Source: Verrucomicrobiota bacterium
Lineage (GTDB): Bacteria; Verrucomicrobiota; Verrucomicrobiia; Opitutales; UBA2995
Length of the DNA stretch: 59,357 bases
Direction of reading: 5' to 3'
NCBI GenBank assembly: GCA_027622555.1
Contig: JAQBYJ010000028.1
Span: forward strand, 1-59,357
Part shown: one piece after another, positions 1 to 7,596 of the stretch
How the letters are laid out: each line of letters opens with the position of its first letter
Numbering within the stretch: the first letter of the stretch is position 1
The notes under the pieces: model-generated
Database searches by the model: none
The model's input: only the letters and a program-made list of their open reading frames with translations
Told to the model about the DNA's origin: nothing
Program-made: the position numbers and the translations under genes

Positions 1-319
1 AAGTTTCCGGCAATTCGAGTGATTGTCGGTCGATATCCGGCGCAATATCAGGTGTTACCCTGTGATCAACCGCGCAATAAAAAGACGGCCTCCAAGAAAT
101 TCGATCATAAAGCAAATGACACTTGTTTACGCCCCACACGTACTCTCCCTCCAATTTTTCCAATGGCGTCTTGTTAAGACTTGGACCATTGCCCATTACG
201 AAGCATCGACTGCCCTTGAAGGCATTCTGCAGATTCTTGAACTTCTCCGTATTTCTTTCTTCGGATTGACTGCTGCCAGCGCCTTTTTTTAACCCCAGAA
301 AACGGCTCAGGATGTCCAT
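1..319 (-). CDS. MptE-like / DUF115-type protein, N-terminal fragment (runs off the window)
   Basis: An open frame starts at an ATG at 319 on the minus strand and runs without a stop to the window edge, giving 106 residues. After a polar leader of about 38 residues comes CFVMGNGPSLN, then a stretch containing GVNKCHLLY and a later YCAVDHRV. The GNGPSL signature followed by a conserved Asn and Tyr/Asp positions is typical of the DUF115/MptE-like fold, which occurs in polysaccharide and nonulosonate-glycosylation loci and in the archaeal pterin kinase MptE. The gene follows the cytidylyltransferase by 28 bp on the same strand, so the two probably share a transcript. Its function is inferred only from the motif and this context. 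The C-terminal part is outside the window. Confidence 0.7.
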   Translation of the reverse strand, partial: MDILSRFLGLKKGAGSSQSEERNTEKFKNLQNAFKGSRCFVMGNGPSLNKTPLEKLEGEYVWGVNKCHLLYDRISWRPSFYCAVDHRVTPDIAPDIDRQSLELPET

Positions 320-347
320 CAGAAAAAGTAAATGCGGTTTTCTTAAA

Positions 348-1061
348 CTAAGAAACCGGCGGGTATGCGGTTTGCACCAGCATTTCCGCCAAGGCGATTA
401 TCTCAGCAATCCTCCACTGGGTGGCATTATCGATATCCACCGACTCCAGCGTGGGAGTAGGAAACAAGACAGGCTGTTTACCAATTCTGGCCTTGGTTGA
501 GTTAAACGAGTCTTTTGTGAAAATGTAGAGGTTGGAATTTTCCTCATACCACGGTTCCAGTTCTTGAGTTGGGAGGAGGTTATCAGGGTCATGGTTTACC
601 GCCGATCCATCTTTCCGGTAAAACCTTGTCTGAAACTCGTTAACGGTAAACAAACTATCCTTGCCTTCTTCCGCGACACCTAACTGAAAAGCTTGAATGG
701 CTGATCTAATAGTTCCTGAACTTAATAGCGGATTTGTTGTATGGGTCATAACAAAAGTCTCTGCATCGACCGCTTGAAGATCGTCCTCAATTACAAGGTT
801 CATGCTGATATGTCCGCCACAAATTTCAGGTGGACGATCTCTGATCAGCACTTTATCCGAATCTGTTAAGCCGTTCTCAGCAAGGATATCTCGGGCATCC
901 GTATTGATAACAATCTTGTCTATCTCTTCTACTGTAAGAAGCGTATCAAGGATCCATCTAAATAATGGCTTACCCGCGAAATTCCTGAAATTCTTGCCTT
1001 TAACACGCTCACTGTGAGCTTTCATAGGTAAAAGGGCTACGGTCTTGTAGGTTTCGGACAT
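348..1061 (-). CDS. Cytidylyltransferase, CMP-acylneuraminate synthetase-like
   Basis: This 237-residue protein starts with ATG and opens with ALLPMKAHSERVKGKNF, the nucleotide-binding loop of CMP-sugar synthetases (known pattern LPARGGSKGIPxKN, here diverged to MKAHSERVKGKN). It continues with GKPLFRWIL and VINTDA, which match the family core. Such enzymes activate nonulosonic or other keto acids with CTP for transfer to surface glycans. The length fits the family (about 220-240 residues). The gene lies 36 bp downstream of an HpcH-type aldolase and 28 bp upstream of the DUF115-type gene on the same strand. No sialate, legionaminate or Kdo synthase is visible nearby, so the activated sugar acid is unknown. 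Confidence 0.8.
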   Translation of the reverse strand: MSETYKTVALLPMKAHSERVKGKNFRNFAGKPLFRWILDTLLTVEEIDKIVINTDARDILAENGLTDSDKVLIRDRPPEICGGHISMNLVIEDDLQAVDAETFVMTHTTNPLLSSGTIRSAIQAFQLGVAEEGKDSLFTVNEFQTRFYRKDGSAVNHDPDNLLPTQELEPWYEENSNLYIFTKDSFNSTKARIGKQPVLFPTPTLESVDIDNATQWRIAEIIALAEMLVQTAYPPVS

Positions 1062-1097
1062 AATAAAGGTCAGATTTTTTTTCTAAAGTCTAGCTGA

Positions 1098-1868
1098 TTA
1101 GAAAGAAGCGCGAATTTTTGAGAGAGCACTTTTACAGGACTCAAGGATCATGGTAATATCCAAGCTGTACGCCATAAGCTTATACCCCTCTTGATTCTGT
1201 TCAATGAACAAGTCGGCATCAGGTGGAACGACGTGAATCCCAGGGGCAATCCCTTTCGCCTTGCAAGCATTCAGGACACGCGTTCTGGCAGCAATATAGT
1301 CGGGATGATCGAACTGGGCAGTAAGCCCCATCGAAGCGGAGAGATCATACGGGCCAACAAAAACCGCATCGATTCCTTCAACTTCAAGAATATCGTCGAT
1401 GCAATCTACGGCGTCGATATGTTCAATCTGAACGGCAACAAAAATATCTTCGTTTGCAGTCACCACATTGGTCGCCAAATTCATTCCATATTGATTCGCC
1501 CTGCAAAATCCGACTCCCCGATCACCCATAGGAGGATATTTGGTAGCTCTTATAAGTAACTCAGCGTCCGAACGATTCATAACCAGAGGCGCAATAATAC
1601 CTTGGGCACCAGCATCCAAATAACGTTTAACAAACGAAAAATCGACTCCATGCAGTCTGATTACATTGGCGCAATTTGGATTCCCCGAATGCATCGCCTG
1701 AAACATTTGCTGAATTTGTGGTAGATCAACTGCGGAGTGTTCAGCATCGATGCATAAAAAGTCGAATCCCGTTGTTGCCATAAGCTCGGCAATTGCAGGA
1801 CTCCCCGAGTTGATCCAACTTCCAATTAGGGTTTCCCCAGCTTTTAAGCGTTTTCTGACTGATTGCAT
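1098..1868 (-). CDS. HpcH/HpaI aldolase family protein
   Basis: This 256-residue protein is of typical length for the HpcH/HpaI (2,4-dihydroxyhept-2-ene-1,7-dioate aldolase) family, class II pyruvate aldolases with a metal-bound enolate. Family signatures visible in order are GSWINSGSPAIAELMA near residue 16, FLCIDAEHSAVD near residue 37, VQIEHIDAVDCIDDIL near residue 146, and DAVFVGPYDLSASMG near residue 168. The Glu of VQIEHI and the Asp of VGPYDLSASMG are at the expected metal-binding positions. It begins with ATG at 1868. Placed just before the cytidylyltransferase, it might make or cleave a 2-keto sugar acid for the surface-glycan pathway, but that substrate is inferred from position only. 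Confidence 0.85.
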   Translation of the reverse strand: MQSVRKRLKAGETLIGSWINSGSPAIAELMATTGFDFLCIDAEHSAVDLPQIQQMFQAMHSGNPNCANVIRLHGVDFSFVKRYLDAGAQGIIAPLVMNRSDAELLIRATKYPPMGDRGVGFCRANQYGMNLATNVVTANEDIFVAVQIEHIDAVDCIDDILEVEGIDAVFVGPYDLSASMGLTAQFDHPDYIAARTRVLNACKAKGIAPGIHVVPPDADLFIEQNQEGYKLMAYSLDITMILESCKSALSKIRASF

Positions 1869-2260
1869 ATAGGATTATTGGTGAAGTAACTACCCATGAA
1901 GAAGCAGGGAAAGAAATCAAGAGATTAAGTCCATTGGGATGTAGAAACGGCAGAAATGCCGTAAAGACCTTGTCCATTGGAATTTGCAATTGATATTCAA
2001 AATTGGGCCTGGTAAATCCGATGACTCATTCCTGCTTCTCAGAAAAAGTGCCTGAACCAATACAACTTTTATCCATCGTCATTCCCTCCAGAGATGAGTA
2101 GGGACGTATCTAAGAGAGGCTCGAAAATCTCCTTGAAGTTCTGAGGTAAGCAGGAGTACCCATTTGGATTGTGGTCGGGAGTTCTCCAACGAAAAAGTTC
2201 TACCTTTGCTTAACTTCTTGCATTCTATTCCATATTTCAAAAAAAAGAATGCAGTAGTTT
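1869..2260. other. Intergenic region without a convincing gene
   Basis: About 390 bases lie between the sulfotransferase gene and the aldolase gene, both on the minus strand. The only open frame of note is a 61-codon TTG-started frame (2079-2264) that overlaps the sulfotransferase stop codon. It is basic, resembles no family I know and has no ribosome binding site. No clear terminator or repeat was seen. The promoter of the aldolase-cytidylyltransferase operon would be expected near 1870-1950, but I could not pick out a convincing pair of boxes. Confidence 0.4.
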
Positions 2261-3025
2261 TCAAGATGGATCTATCCAGAATTGTTTGTGCTCGATCGTA
2301 TTTTTAAGAATTCGATCTATTTGGTGCGAGCTGAACTGGTTCTTCCATTCGTAACAATAAGATTTATCTATGCTCCCGCCGTGTACGCTATATGACTTCC
2401 GGTTGTTAGTAAATCCATCGACGTAAGACCTTTTAAAATCCAAACCAAGGTAATTGAAGACAATATCGCCCCAATAGTGTGGCGCTTCACAGAAATCTTC
2501 AAACCGTACAACAAGAATTCTTTCCTTGTATTTTCTAAGGGCTAGTTCGAGTGAATTCGCGTAATCGTTGTATCGGTTACAGAATTCATCAATTCCCAAG
2601 TCCCCTGGTAGAATATCCTGATGTTTACATCTGGACCAAAAGAGCCCTCTCGGATCTCTTGAAACAATAATACTCGGGGAAGAACATCGTGCTAAGACCT
2701 GGTCCAAGTGTCGCATGTAAGCAGGACATTTGTAAAAGAGCTTAACGTCTTCCGGGTAAGCTCTCAATTGATGAAGCAGATTACAGGATTCATTAAAGCT
2801 TTTAGTTGAGCAGACTTTGATTGCTTGGGCCTGATCACTATTACACCATGTTCTTTTGAAGATATCCCAATAAATGCCTGAATTGATAAAGTTAATAGGA
2901 CTGTCCCACATCAACATTCCACACTCAAAGCCTCCATTGATTAATGGATGGTTTTTTAAGATTTCTATAAATAGAGTCGTTCCACCTCGTTCATGTCCTC
3001 CAATTATGCACTGTAGTCTGTCCAC
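2261..3025 (-). CDS. Sulfotransferase family protein (PAPS-dependent)
   Basis: This 254-residue protein starts with GTG at 3025. It opens with the phosphosulfate-binding loop IIGGHERGGTTLF (residues about 7-19) and later carries IIVSRDPRGLFWSR, the 3'-phosphate-binding strand and helix, and VVRFEDFCEAP, all in the order seen in bacterial sulfotransferases. These enzymes move sulfate from PAPS to a hydroxyl of a glycan or other acceptor. The sulfate-activation operon cysC-cysD-cysN lies within about 2.4 kb, which supports PAPS use, and the glycosyltransferases around it suggest a polysaccharide acceptor. The gene looks slightly richer in A+T than its neighbours, which would fit acquisition by transfer, although I did not compute this. 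Confidence 0.85.
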   Translation of the reverse strand: MDRLQCIIGGHERGGTTLFIEILKNHPLINGGFECGMLMWDSPINFINSGIYWDIFKRTWCNSDQAQAIKVCSTKSFNESCNLLHQLRAYPEDVKLFYKCPAYMRHLDQVLARCSSPSIIVSRDPRGLFWSRCKHQDILPGDLGIDEFCNRYNDYANSLELALRKYKERILVVRFEDFCEAPHYWGDIVFNYLGLDFKRSYVDGFTNNRKSYSVHGGSIDKSYCYEWKNQFSSHQIDRILKNTIEHKQFWIDPS

Positions 3026-3364
3026 TATCGGTAATCGTTTTCTTTGATTCTTAATTTGGATAGTACAGATTGTGATTCAAGTCCAGAAATGTTCCTGAAT
3101 TATAAGGTTCTGAATCATGAGGTTCAATTCGAACCTGCGAGAGGCCGTCATGGTTTCAATAATGATTTCCCGGACACCTCCAAGTCCTAATCGGGGAATT
3201 CTTAAAAATCTGAGCACCATCTAAATCAAGCTTTCAGCGGCTTACAAATGATATCATGCGCAATGAGTTTCCAGGGTATAATATTTTTTAAGGAAATCGG
3301 CACTCCAACTTCTGGACTTTGACAGGAAGATTCTTTCTTCTAACTAACTTTGCCAAAACGTTAT
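3026..3364. promoter_or_regulatory. Divergent intergenic region with possible -10 box for the DPM1-like gene
   Basis: About 340 bases separate the leftward sulfotransferase from the rightward glycosyltransferase, so both promoters should lie here. A perfect TATAAT at 3277-3282 points to the right, but the hexamer 17 bases upstream (3254-3259) is a poor -35 match. A 47-codon frame on the minus strand (3077-3220, ATG) encodes a basic, hydrophobic peptide of no recognised family and is not called as a gene. Confidence 0.3.
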
Positions 3365-4153
3365 ATGCCCGAATCAATCAAACTCCTTTCAATAATTATC
3401 CCAGCCAAGGATGAGGTAGGGTGCATCAAGGAGACCCTGCAAAATCTTTTTGCCGCACTGCGACCTAAGGGAATTGCTTTCGAGATTGTAGTGGTGGATG
3501 ACCATAGCTCGGACAATACCTGGAAGATTCTGACAGAAATGCAGGAAGGACATTCGGAAATTCGGGGAGTGAAGAATACCGGCGACCCTGGATTCGGGAA
3601 TGCTATTCAGTTTGGACTCTCGAAAATGTCCGGAGATGCCGTTGTGATTTTTATGGCCGACCAATCAGACGATCCGGCAGACGTCGTTCGCTACTGGCAC
3701 AAACTTAATGAAGGCCATGACTGTGTTTTCGGCAGTCGGTTTGTAGAAGGAGGAGAGATCAAGGACTATCCTACTTTCAAATTTCTACTGAATCGGTTCG
3801 CAAACAAGTTCATTCAAATGATGTTTGGTATTCGTCTGAACGATACCACCAATGCTTTCAAGGCCTACAGAAAAGAGGTCATCGATGGATGCCAACCACT
3901 GCTGTCTCCGCATTTTAATCTGACAGTTGAACTGCCTCTGAAGGCAATCATACGTGGTTACTCCTGGACCGTAATTCCGATCACCTGGCAAAATCGAAAG
4001 AGTGGATCCGCAAAGTTTAAAATCAAGGAGATGGGCAGCCGCTATATCTTCATCATCCTATACGCTTGGCTAGAAAAATTCTTTGCCCGAGGGGACTACC
4101 ACCGGTCCAAAAATCCTCAAAAAAGGGGTCATACCTTGGATCTCGACAAATAA
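3365..4153 (+). CDS. Glycosyltransferase family 2, dolichyl-phosphate mannosyltransferase-like
   Basis: This 262-residue GT-A enzyme opens with SIIIPAKDEVGCIKETL, then EIVVVDDHSSDNTW, FMADQSDDPADV (the metal-binding DxD-like segment) and GSRFVEGG, the signature order of DPM1-type enzymes that load a sugar from a nucleotide donor onto a polyprenyl phosphate. The ATG at 3365 is preferred to the TTG at 3350. The core ends with RYIFIILYAWLEKFFARGDY. The last 13 residues or so and the TAA stop are encoded inside the first copy of the repeat at the left end of the RAYT element, so the original C-terminus may have been replaced by a few residues. The enzyme looks functionally intact. It faces the transposase gene convergently. 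Confidence 0.87.
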   Translation: MPESIKLLSIIIPAKDEVGCIKETLQNLFAALRPKGIAFEIVVVDDHSSDNTWKILTEMQEGHSEIRGVKNTGDPGFGNAIQFGLSKMSGDAVVIFMADQSDDPADVVRYWHKLNEGHDCVFGSRFVEGGEIKDYPTFKFLLNRFANKFIQMMFGIRLNDTTNAFKAYRKEVIDGCQPLLSPHFNLTVELPLKAIIRGYSWTVIPITWQNRKSGSAKFKIKEMGSRYIFIILYAWLEKFFARGDYHRSKNPQKRGHTLDLDK

Positions 4154-4238
4154 ACCTCCACTTGCTTCCACTCCGATCCTCAAAAAAGGGGTCATACCTT
4201 GGATCTCGACAAATAAACCTCCACTTGCTTCCACTCCG
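4113..4238. repeat. Left-end tandem repeat, two exact 63-bp units
   Basis: Unit 1 is 4113-4175 and unit 2 is 4176-4238, identical over 63 bases. Each holds the 28-bp core (reverse orientation) followed by a 35-bp tail. Unit 2 encodes the last 15 residues and the stop of the transposase on the minus strand. Unit 1 encodes the last residues and stop of the glycosyltransferase on the plus strand. Perfect identity points to a recent duplication. Confidence 0.95.
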
Positions 4239-5184
4239 GACTTTCTCCACGGGAAAATCTACCGACAAACTGGCTGACACTCGCGGGATGCCCCATCTTT
4301 AACCGTGCGGCGAGCCAGCCATTGCTCGCTGACGTACGTCTTTTCATGAGCGTCGCCAATATCACTTTTTGTGGGTCCGACTTCAGGGTGCCAAGCTGGT
4401 TTAAAGAGATTCCAAAGTCTTTCGCAAACTGTTCCAGTCGATCTTCCCATATAGATTCGGCCAAGTCTCTCAAGTCAGCTTTGCCCACTTTATTCAACTT
4501 GGCTCTGTCCAGAAATGATTCCTTGTCTTTCAGGCTTTTCAACTGCTCTTTGCGAAACGTCTGACTACCACGGCACCAACCTTTGCTCAACTTCTCAAAC
4601 TCAAGCTCCCGTTGACGCGGTTCATTTTCTGCCAGGGCTTCCAGGTATTGATAATACTTTTTCCAGGCATAGCCGCTGTCTTTCAGTCCTCCCAGAGAAA
4701 TTAAAGCTTCGTCGGGCAGCAGATTGACTGGGCGCATTCGTCTATTCGGCAATAAATGTAAACTGCTCCAGCGATAACTCCCTATCTCTCCCTTCTTTTC
4801 AAGGCCCGCACGCCTTGCATTGAGGTGAATGTAAGAAACCACGTTATTGAGCACACCGGGTTCGATGAGAATCGACTTATAGCGACCCTGGAACGGTCTG
4901 CCTACGCGCTTGAGGAAAAGATTGTTTCTCATCACCCAGGTCCCCTGAAGCCATTTCATTCCCAAACTGAGATTTGGTTCCATCAGTTCCAGAGCCAGAT
5001 GGAAGTGATTGCTCATGATCACATACGCGCTCAGCTTCCAGCCGTACTTATCAATGGCCTCAAAAAGTGCCTTCTCAAAAGACTCAGCAGCTCCAGGCTC
5101 AGTAAAAATATTCTGACGGAAGTTACCGCGGTTGATTACGTGATAACAGGCTCCCTCATACTCTACTCGTGCTTTTCTCGCCAT
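4192..5184 (-). CDS. REP-associated tyrosine transposase (IS200/IS605-type Y1 domain)
   Basis: This 330-residue protein starts MARKARVEYEGACYHVINRG, the standard opening of RAYT proteins, so the ATG at 5184 is preferred to the TTG at 5208. The metal-binding His-hydrophobic-His motif is SNHFHLALE (H60 and H62), and the catalytic Tyr is expected in VSYIHLNARRAG (Y118). FQGRYKSILIE near residue 98 is also characteristic. The enzyme would nick and join single-stranded DNA at REP-like hairpins. Beyond about residue 200 the C-terminal part resembles the DnaA-like helical extension seen in long RAYTs. The frame is intact and the final residues YLSRSKV come from the left repeat core. It is inserted between a glycosyltransferase gene and cysN. 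Confidence 0.88.
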   Translation of the reverse strand: MARKARVEYEGACYHVINRGNFRQNIFTEPGAAESFEKALFEAIDKYGWKLSAYVIMSNHFHLALELMEPNLSLGMKWLQGTWVMRNNLFLKRVGRPFQGRYKSILIEPGVLNNVVSYIHLNARRAGLEKKGEIGSYRWSSLHLLPNRRMRPVNLLPDEALISLGGLKDSGYAWKKYYQYLEALAENEPRQRELEFEKLSKGWCRGSQTFRKEQLKSLKDKESFLDRAKLNKVGKADLRDLAESIWEDRLEQFAKDFGISLNQLGTLKSDPQKVILATLMKRRTSASNGWLAARLKMGHPASVSQFVGRFSRGESPEWKQVEVYLSRSKV

Positions 5185-5208
5185 GCAGAAAGGAGAAAAC
5201 CAAATCAA

Positions 5209-5329
5209 CGAATTTTGTCAAGATCCAAGGTGTGTCCCCTTATTCTCCCCCTCGAATTTTGTCAAGATCCAAGGTGTGTCCCCTTATTCTCCTTCCCCTT
5301 ATTCTCCCTTCTCCGCGCCCTTATTCTCC
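5209..5329. repeat. Right-end repeat array upstream of the transposase
   Basis: Two units starting with CGAATTTTGTCAAGATCC lie at 5209-5252 and 5253-5296 (period 44, differing only in the last few bases). The sub-repeat CCCCTTATTCTCC occurs at 5236, 5280 and 5295, and once more without its first C at 5318. The core is the reverse complement of the left-end core with three substitutions. Inside each core, AAGG and CCTT can pair around a 7-base loop. Confidence 0.92.
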
Positions 5330-5394
5330 GCGCTCCCAAACAAAACGACTCGGATCGCAGGTGAAGGGACGAAAGCCTCGGTTAACCCGACTGA

Positions 5395-6666
5395 CTAAAT
5401 AATCATTCCCGCAGCGACGGTGGCATTGGTATTTATGTCAACCAGTATGAAACTTCCAGTCGTTCGGTTATTTTTATAACTGTCGTAGAACAGTGGTGCT
5501 GAAACCCTCAGACTGATACGACCCACTTCGTTCAATTTGAACTCAGGATCGCCCTCCAACTTATGCAAGGTGTTAACATTCACTTTGTAGCGGGATTCGC
5601 GAACGATGGCCTTTACTTCCTTAGTGGTATGTTTCATTAAAAACCGACTTCCTGGACGCAAGGTCTCGTTATCTGAGAACCAACAAATCATGGCTTCGAT
5701 ATCCTGGCCCACGTTAGGTTTATTGTTGGGCTTAACAATCATATCCCCTCGACTGATGTCGATGTTATCATAAAGAAGCATCGAAACCGATTGAGGAGCA
5801 AAGGCTTCACTTTGTTCTCCATCCATTGAATGGATAGATTTTATCCGACTATTGAATCCAGAAGGCAAAACCGTGACTTCATCACCTGGCTTGAAAACAC
5901 CACTGGCAATACGCCCGGCATAACCCCTGAAATCGTGATGTTCGGCTGATTGAGGCCGTATGACCCATTGGACCGGAAATCGAGCATCCACGTGATTTTG
6001 AGCATCTCCGATGTAAACCGTTTCCAGCGTTTCCAATAGTGGCGATCCCCCGTACCAGGGCATATTCTTAGAACGATCGACGACATTGTCTCCAAGTAAA
6101 GCACTTATAGGAATAAACCGGACATCGGCTAAATCCAAACGGGATGCAAATTTTCTAAAATCGGACTCAACTTTGCGGTATGCCGCTTCATCCCAATCCA
6201 CGAGATCCATTTTATTTACACACACTACTATGTGCTGGATCTGTAAAAGCGTGGCAATAAAGGCATGTCGGCACGTTTGCTCGATCACTCCATTTCGCGC
6301 ATCGACAAGAAGGATGGCCAAATTTGCGGTCGAGGCACCCGTTACCATATTTCGCGTGTACTGAATATGACCAGGTGTATCAGCTATAATGAATTTGCGG
6401 CGCGGAGTAGCATAGTAGCGGTAAGCGACATCGATCGTGATGCCTTGCTCTCGCTCCGCTTTCAAACCGTCTGTTAATAGGGCAAGGTTAACATTTTCAT
6501 CGCCCTTCTTTTTAGAGGAGACTTCGACAGCATCCCACTGGTCTTCAAAGATCGATTTACTGTCGTACAACAATCGCCCGATCAGCGTACTCTTACCATC
6601 GTCGACGCTACCCGCCGTGGTAAAGCGCAGTAGGTCCATATTCGTGTCTTGTATGTCTGATTCCAT
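5395..6666 (-). CDS. cysN: Sulfate adenylyltransferase subunit 1 (GTPase)
   Basis: This 423-residue protein has the EF-Tu-like GTPase motifs GSVDDGKS (residues 19-26), DTPGH (96-100) and NKMD (151-154), followed by two beta-barrel domains. With CysD it makes adenosine 5'-phosphosulfate from ATP and sulfate, using GTP hydrolysis to drive the reaction. The length is that of stand-alone CysN, so it is not a CysNC fusion, and the kinase is a separate gene upstream. It is the last gene of cysC-cysD-cysN, starting 8 bp after cysD. The end of the RAYT array lies about 65 bp past its stop codon. Confidence 0.96.
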   Translation of the reverse strand: MESDIQDTNMDLLRFTTAGSVDDGKSTLIGRLLYDSKSIFEDQWDAVEVSSKKKGDENVNLALLTDGLKAEREQGITIDVAYRYYATPRRKFIIADTPGHIQYTRNMVTGASTANLAILLVDARNGVIEQTCRHAFIATLLQIQHIVVCVNKMDLVDWDEAAYRKVESDFRKFASRLDLADVRFIPISALLGDNVVDRSKNMPWYGGSPLLETLETVYIGDAQNHVDARFPVQWVIRPQSAEHHDFRGYAGRIASGVFKPGDEVTVLPSGFNSRIKSIHSMDGEQSEAFAPQSVSMLLYDNIDISRGDMIVKPNNKPNVGQDIEAMICWFSDNETLRPGSRFLMKHTTKEVKAIVRESRYKVNVNTLHKLEGDPEFKLNEVGRISLRVSAPLFYDSYKNNRTTGSFILVDINTNATVAAGMII

Positions 6667-6674
6667 GGGAAAAA

Positions 6675-7577
6675 TTAAAAGTATCCTTCTTTCTTTCGGT
6701 CCTCCATCGCAGTTTCCGAACGTTTATCGTCGGCTCGCGCACCCCGCTCTGTCACACGGGCTGCAGCTACCTCTACCACAATGTCCTCAACAGAATTGGC
6801 GGGAGATTCCACGGCGCCGGTATTGGTCATATCACCCACCGTTCTGAAACGCACAACTCGCTCCTCCACCGGTTCACTATCCGACGGGGTTACAAATTCG
6901 GACTTGGCCAGTAAAACGCCCTGCCGGTTAAAGACTTCCCGCTTGTGAGAAAAGTAAATAGGCGGAAGGTCAATCTGCTCCCAAAGGATATACTGCCAAA
7001 CATCCAGCTCCGTCCAGTTGCTCAAGGGAAATATCCGAAAATTCTCACCAAAGTGCTTCTTCCCGTTAAACAAGTTCCATAACTCAGGACGCTGATTTTT
7101 CGGATCCCATTGACCAAACTCGTCTCTATGTGAAAAGAAACGCTCTTTGGCCCGGGCCTTCTCTTCGTCCCGACGGGCGCCTCCCAAACACGCATCAAAG
7201 TTGAATTCTTCGATTGCATCCAAGAGCGTAACTATCTGAAGCCGATTGCGACTGGCGTTGACTCCCTTTTCTTCTGTCACCTTGCCTTGGTCAATGGAAT
7301 CCTGAACCAATCTCACGATAAGCCGTTCCCCGAGCTTTTCCAAGAGCTCATCGCGGAACTTTATAGTCTCCGGAAAGTTATGCCCCGTATCAACGTGGAG
7401 CAACGGAAACGGAAGTTTGGCCGGGTGAAACGCCTTCAAGGCCAGGTGCAGCATCACGATCGAGTCCTTGCCGCCAGAGAAGAGCAACACAGGATTCTCA
7501 AACTGAGCCGCGACTTCTCGCATGATGAAAATCGCTTCGGATTCCAGTTGTTTGATATGACTTAGTCGGTAGTCCAT
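6675..7577 (-). CDS. cysD: Sulfate adenylyltransferase subunit 2
   Basis: This 300-residue protein starts MDYRLSHIKQLESEAI, which matches the conserved CysD N-terminus, so the ATG at 7577 is chosen over the TTG at 7589. The PP-loop motif LLFSGGKDSIVML near residues 32-44 binds ATP, and the region with RRDEEKARAKERFFSHRD is also characteristic of the family. It forms the ATP sulfurylase with CysN. It is the middle gene of the operon, close to both neighbours. No assimilatory sulfite pathway genes (cysH, cysI, cysJ) are in the window, so sulfation rather than cysteine synthesis is a likely purpose here. Confidence 0.96.
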   Translation of the reverse strand: MDYRLSHIKQLESEAIFIMREVAAQFENPVLLFSGGKDSIVMLHLALKAFHPAKLPFPLLHVDTGHNFPETIKFRDELLEKLGERLIVRLVQDSIDQGKVTEEKGVNASRNRLQIVTLLDAIEEFNFDACLGGARRDEEKARAKERFFSHRDEFGQWDPKNQRPELWNLFNGKKHFGENFRIFPLSNWTELDVWQYILWEQIDLPPIYFSHKREVFNRQGVLLAKSEFVTPSDSEPVEERVVRFRTVGDMTNTGAVESPANSVEDIVVEVAAARVTERGARADDKRSETAMEDRKKEGYF

Positions 7578-7596
7578 GGTTATAACCAATGTGGCA

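Larger units (their letters stand above)
4113..5330 (-). mobile_element. RAYT (REP-associated tyrosine transposase) element with inverted flanking repeat arrays
   Basis: A single transposase gene is bracketed by the same short repeat in opposite orientations. The left side has two exact 63-bp tandem units and the right side has two units with a 44-bp period. The shared 28-bp core reads TTTGTC(A/G)AGATCCAAGG then T(A/G)TG(A/T)CCCCTT, at 4123-4150 and 4186-4213 in reverse orientation and at 5214-5241 and 5258-5285 in forward orientation. Both the transposase stop codon and the stop of the neighbouring glycosyltransferase lie inside left-side repeats. This layout matches known RAYT loci, where a Y1 transposase sits among the REP-like sequences it mobilises. 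No target-site duplication could be defined. The outer limits are approximate. Confidence 0.75.

Noticed and set aside
2079-2264. 61-codon frame starting with TTG after the sulfotransferase
   Set aside because: It has a rare start codon overlapping a stop, no ribosome binding site and no family resemblance. Its composition is like non-coding DNA.
3077-3220. 47-codon ATG frame upstream of the sulfotransferase gene
   Set aside because: It is short and unrecognised and lies where promoters are expected. It may be a chance frame or a relic.
4053-4302. Frames spanning the 63-bp tandem repeat on both strands
   Set aside because: They are generated by the repeat, contain internal peptide duplications and overlap better-supported genes.
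5209-5329. Possible CRISPR array
   Set aside because: There are only two direct units with almost no spacer between them, and no cas genes. The units match the inverted repeats of the transposase element instead.
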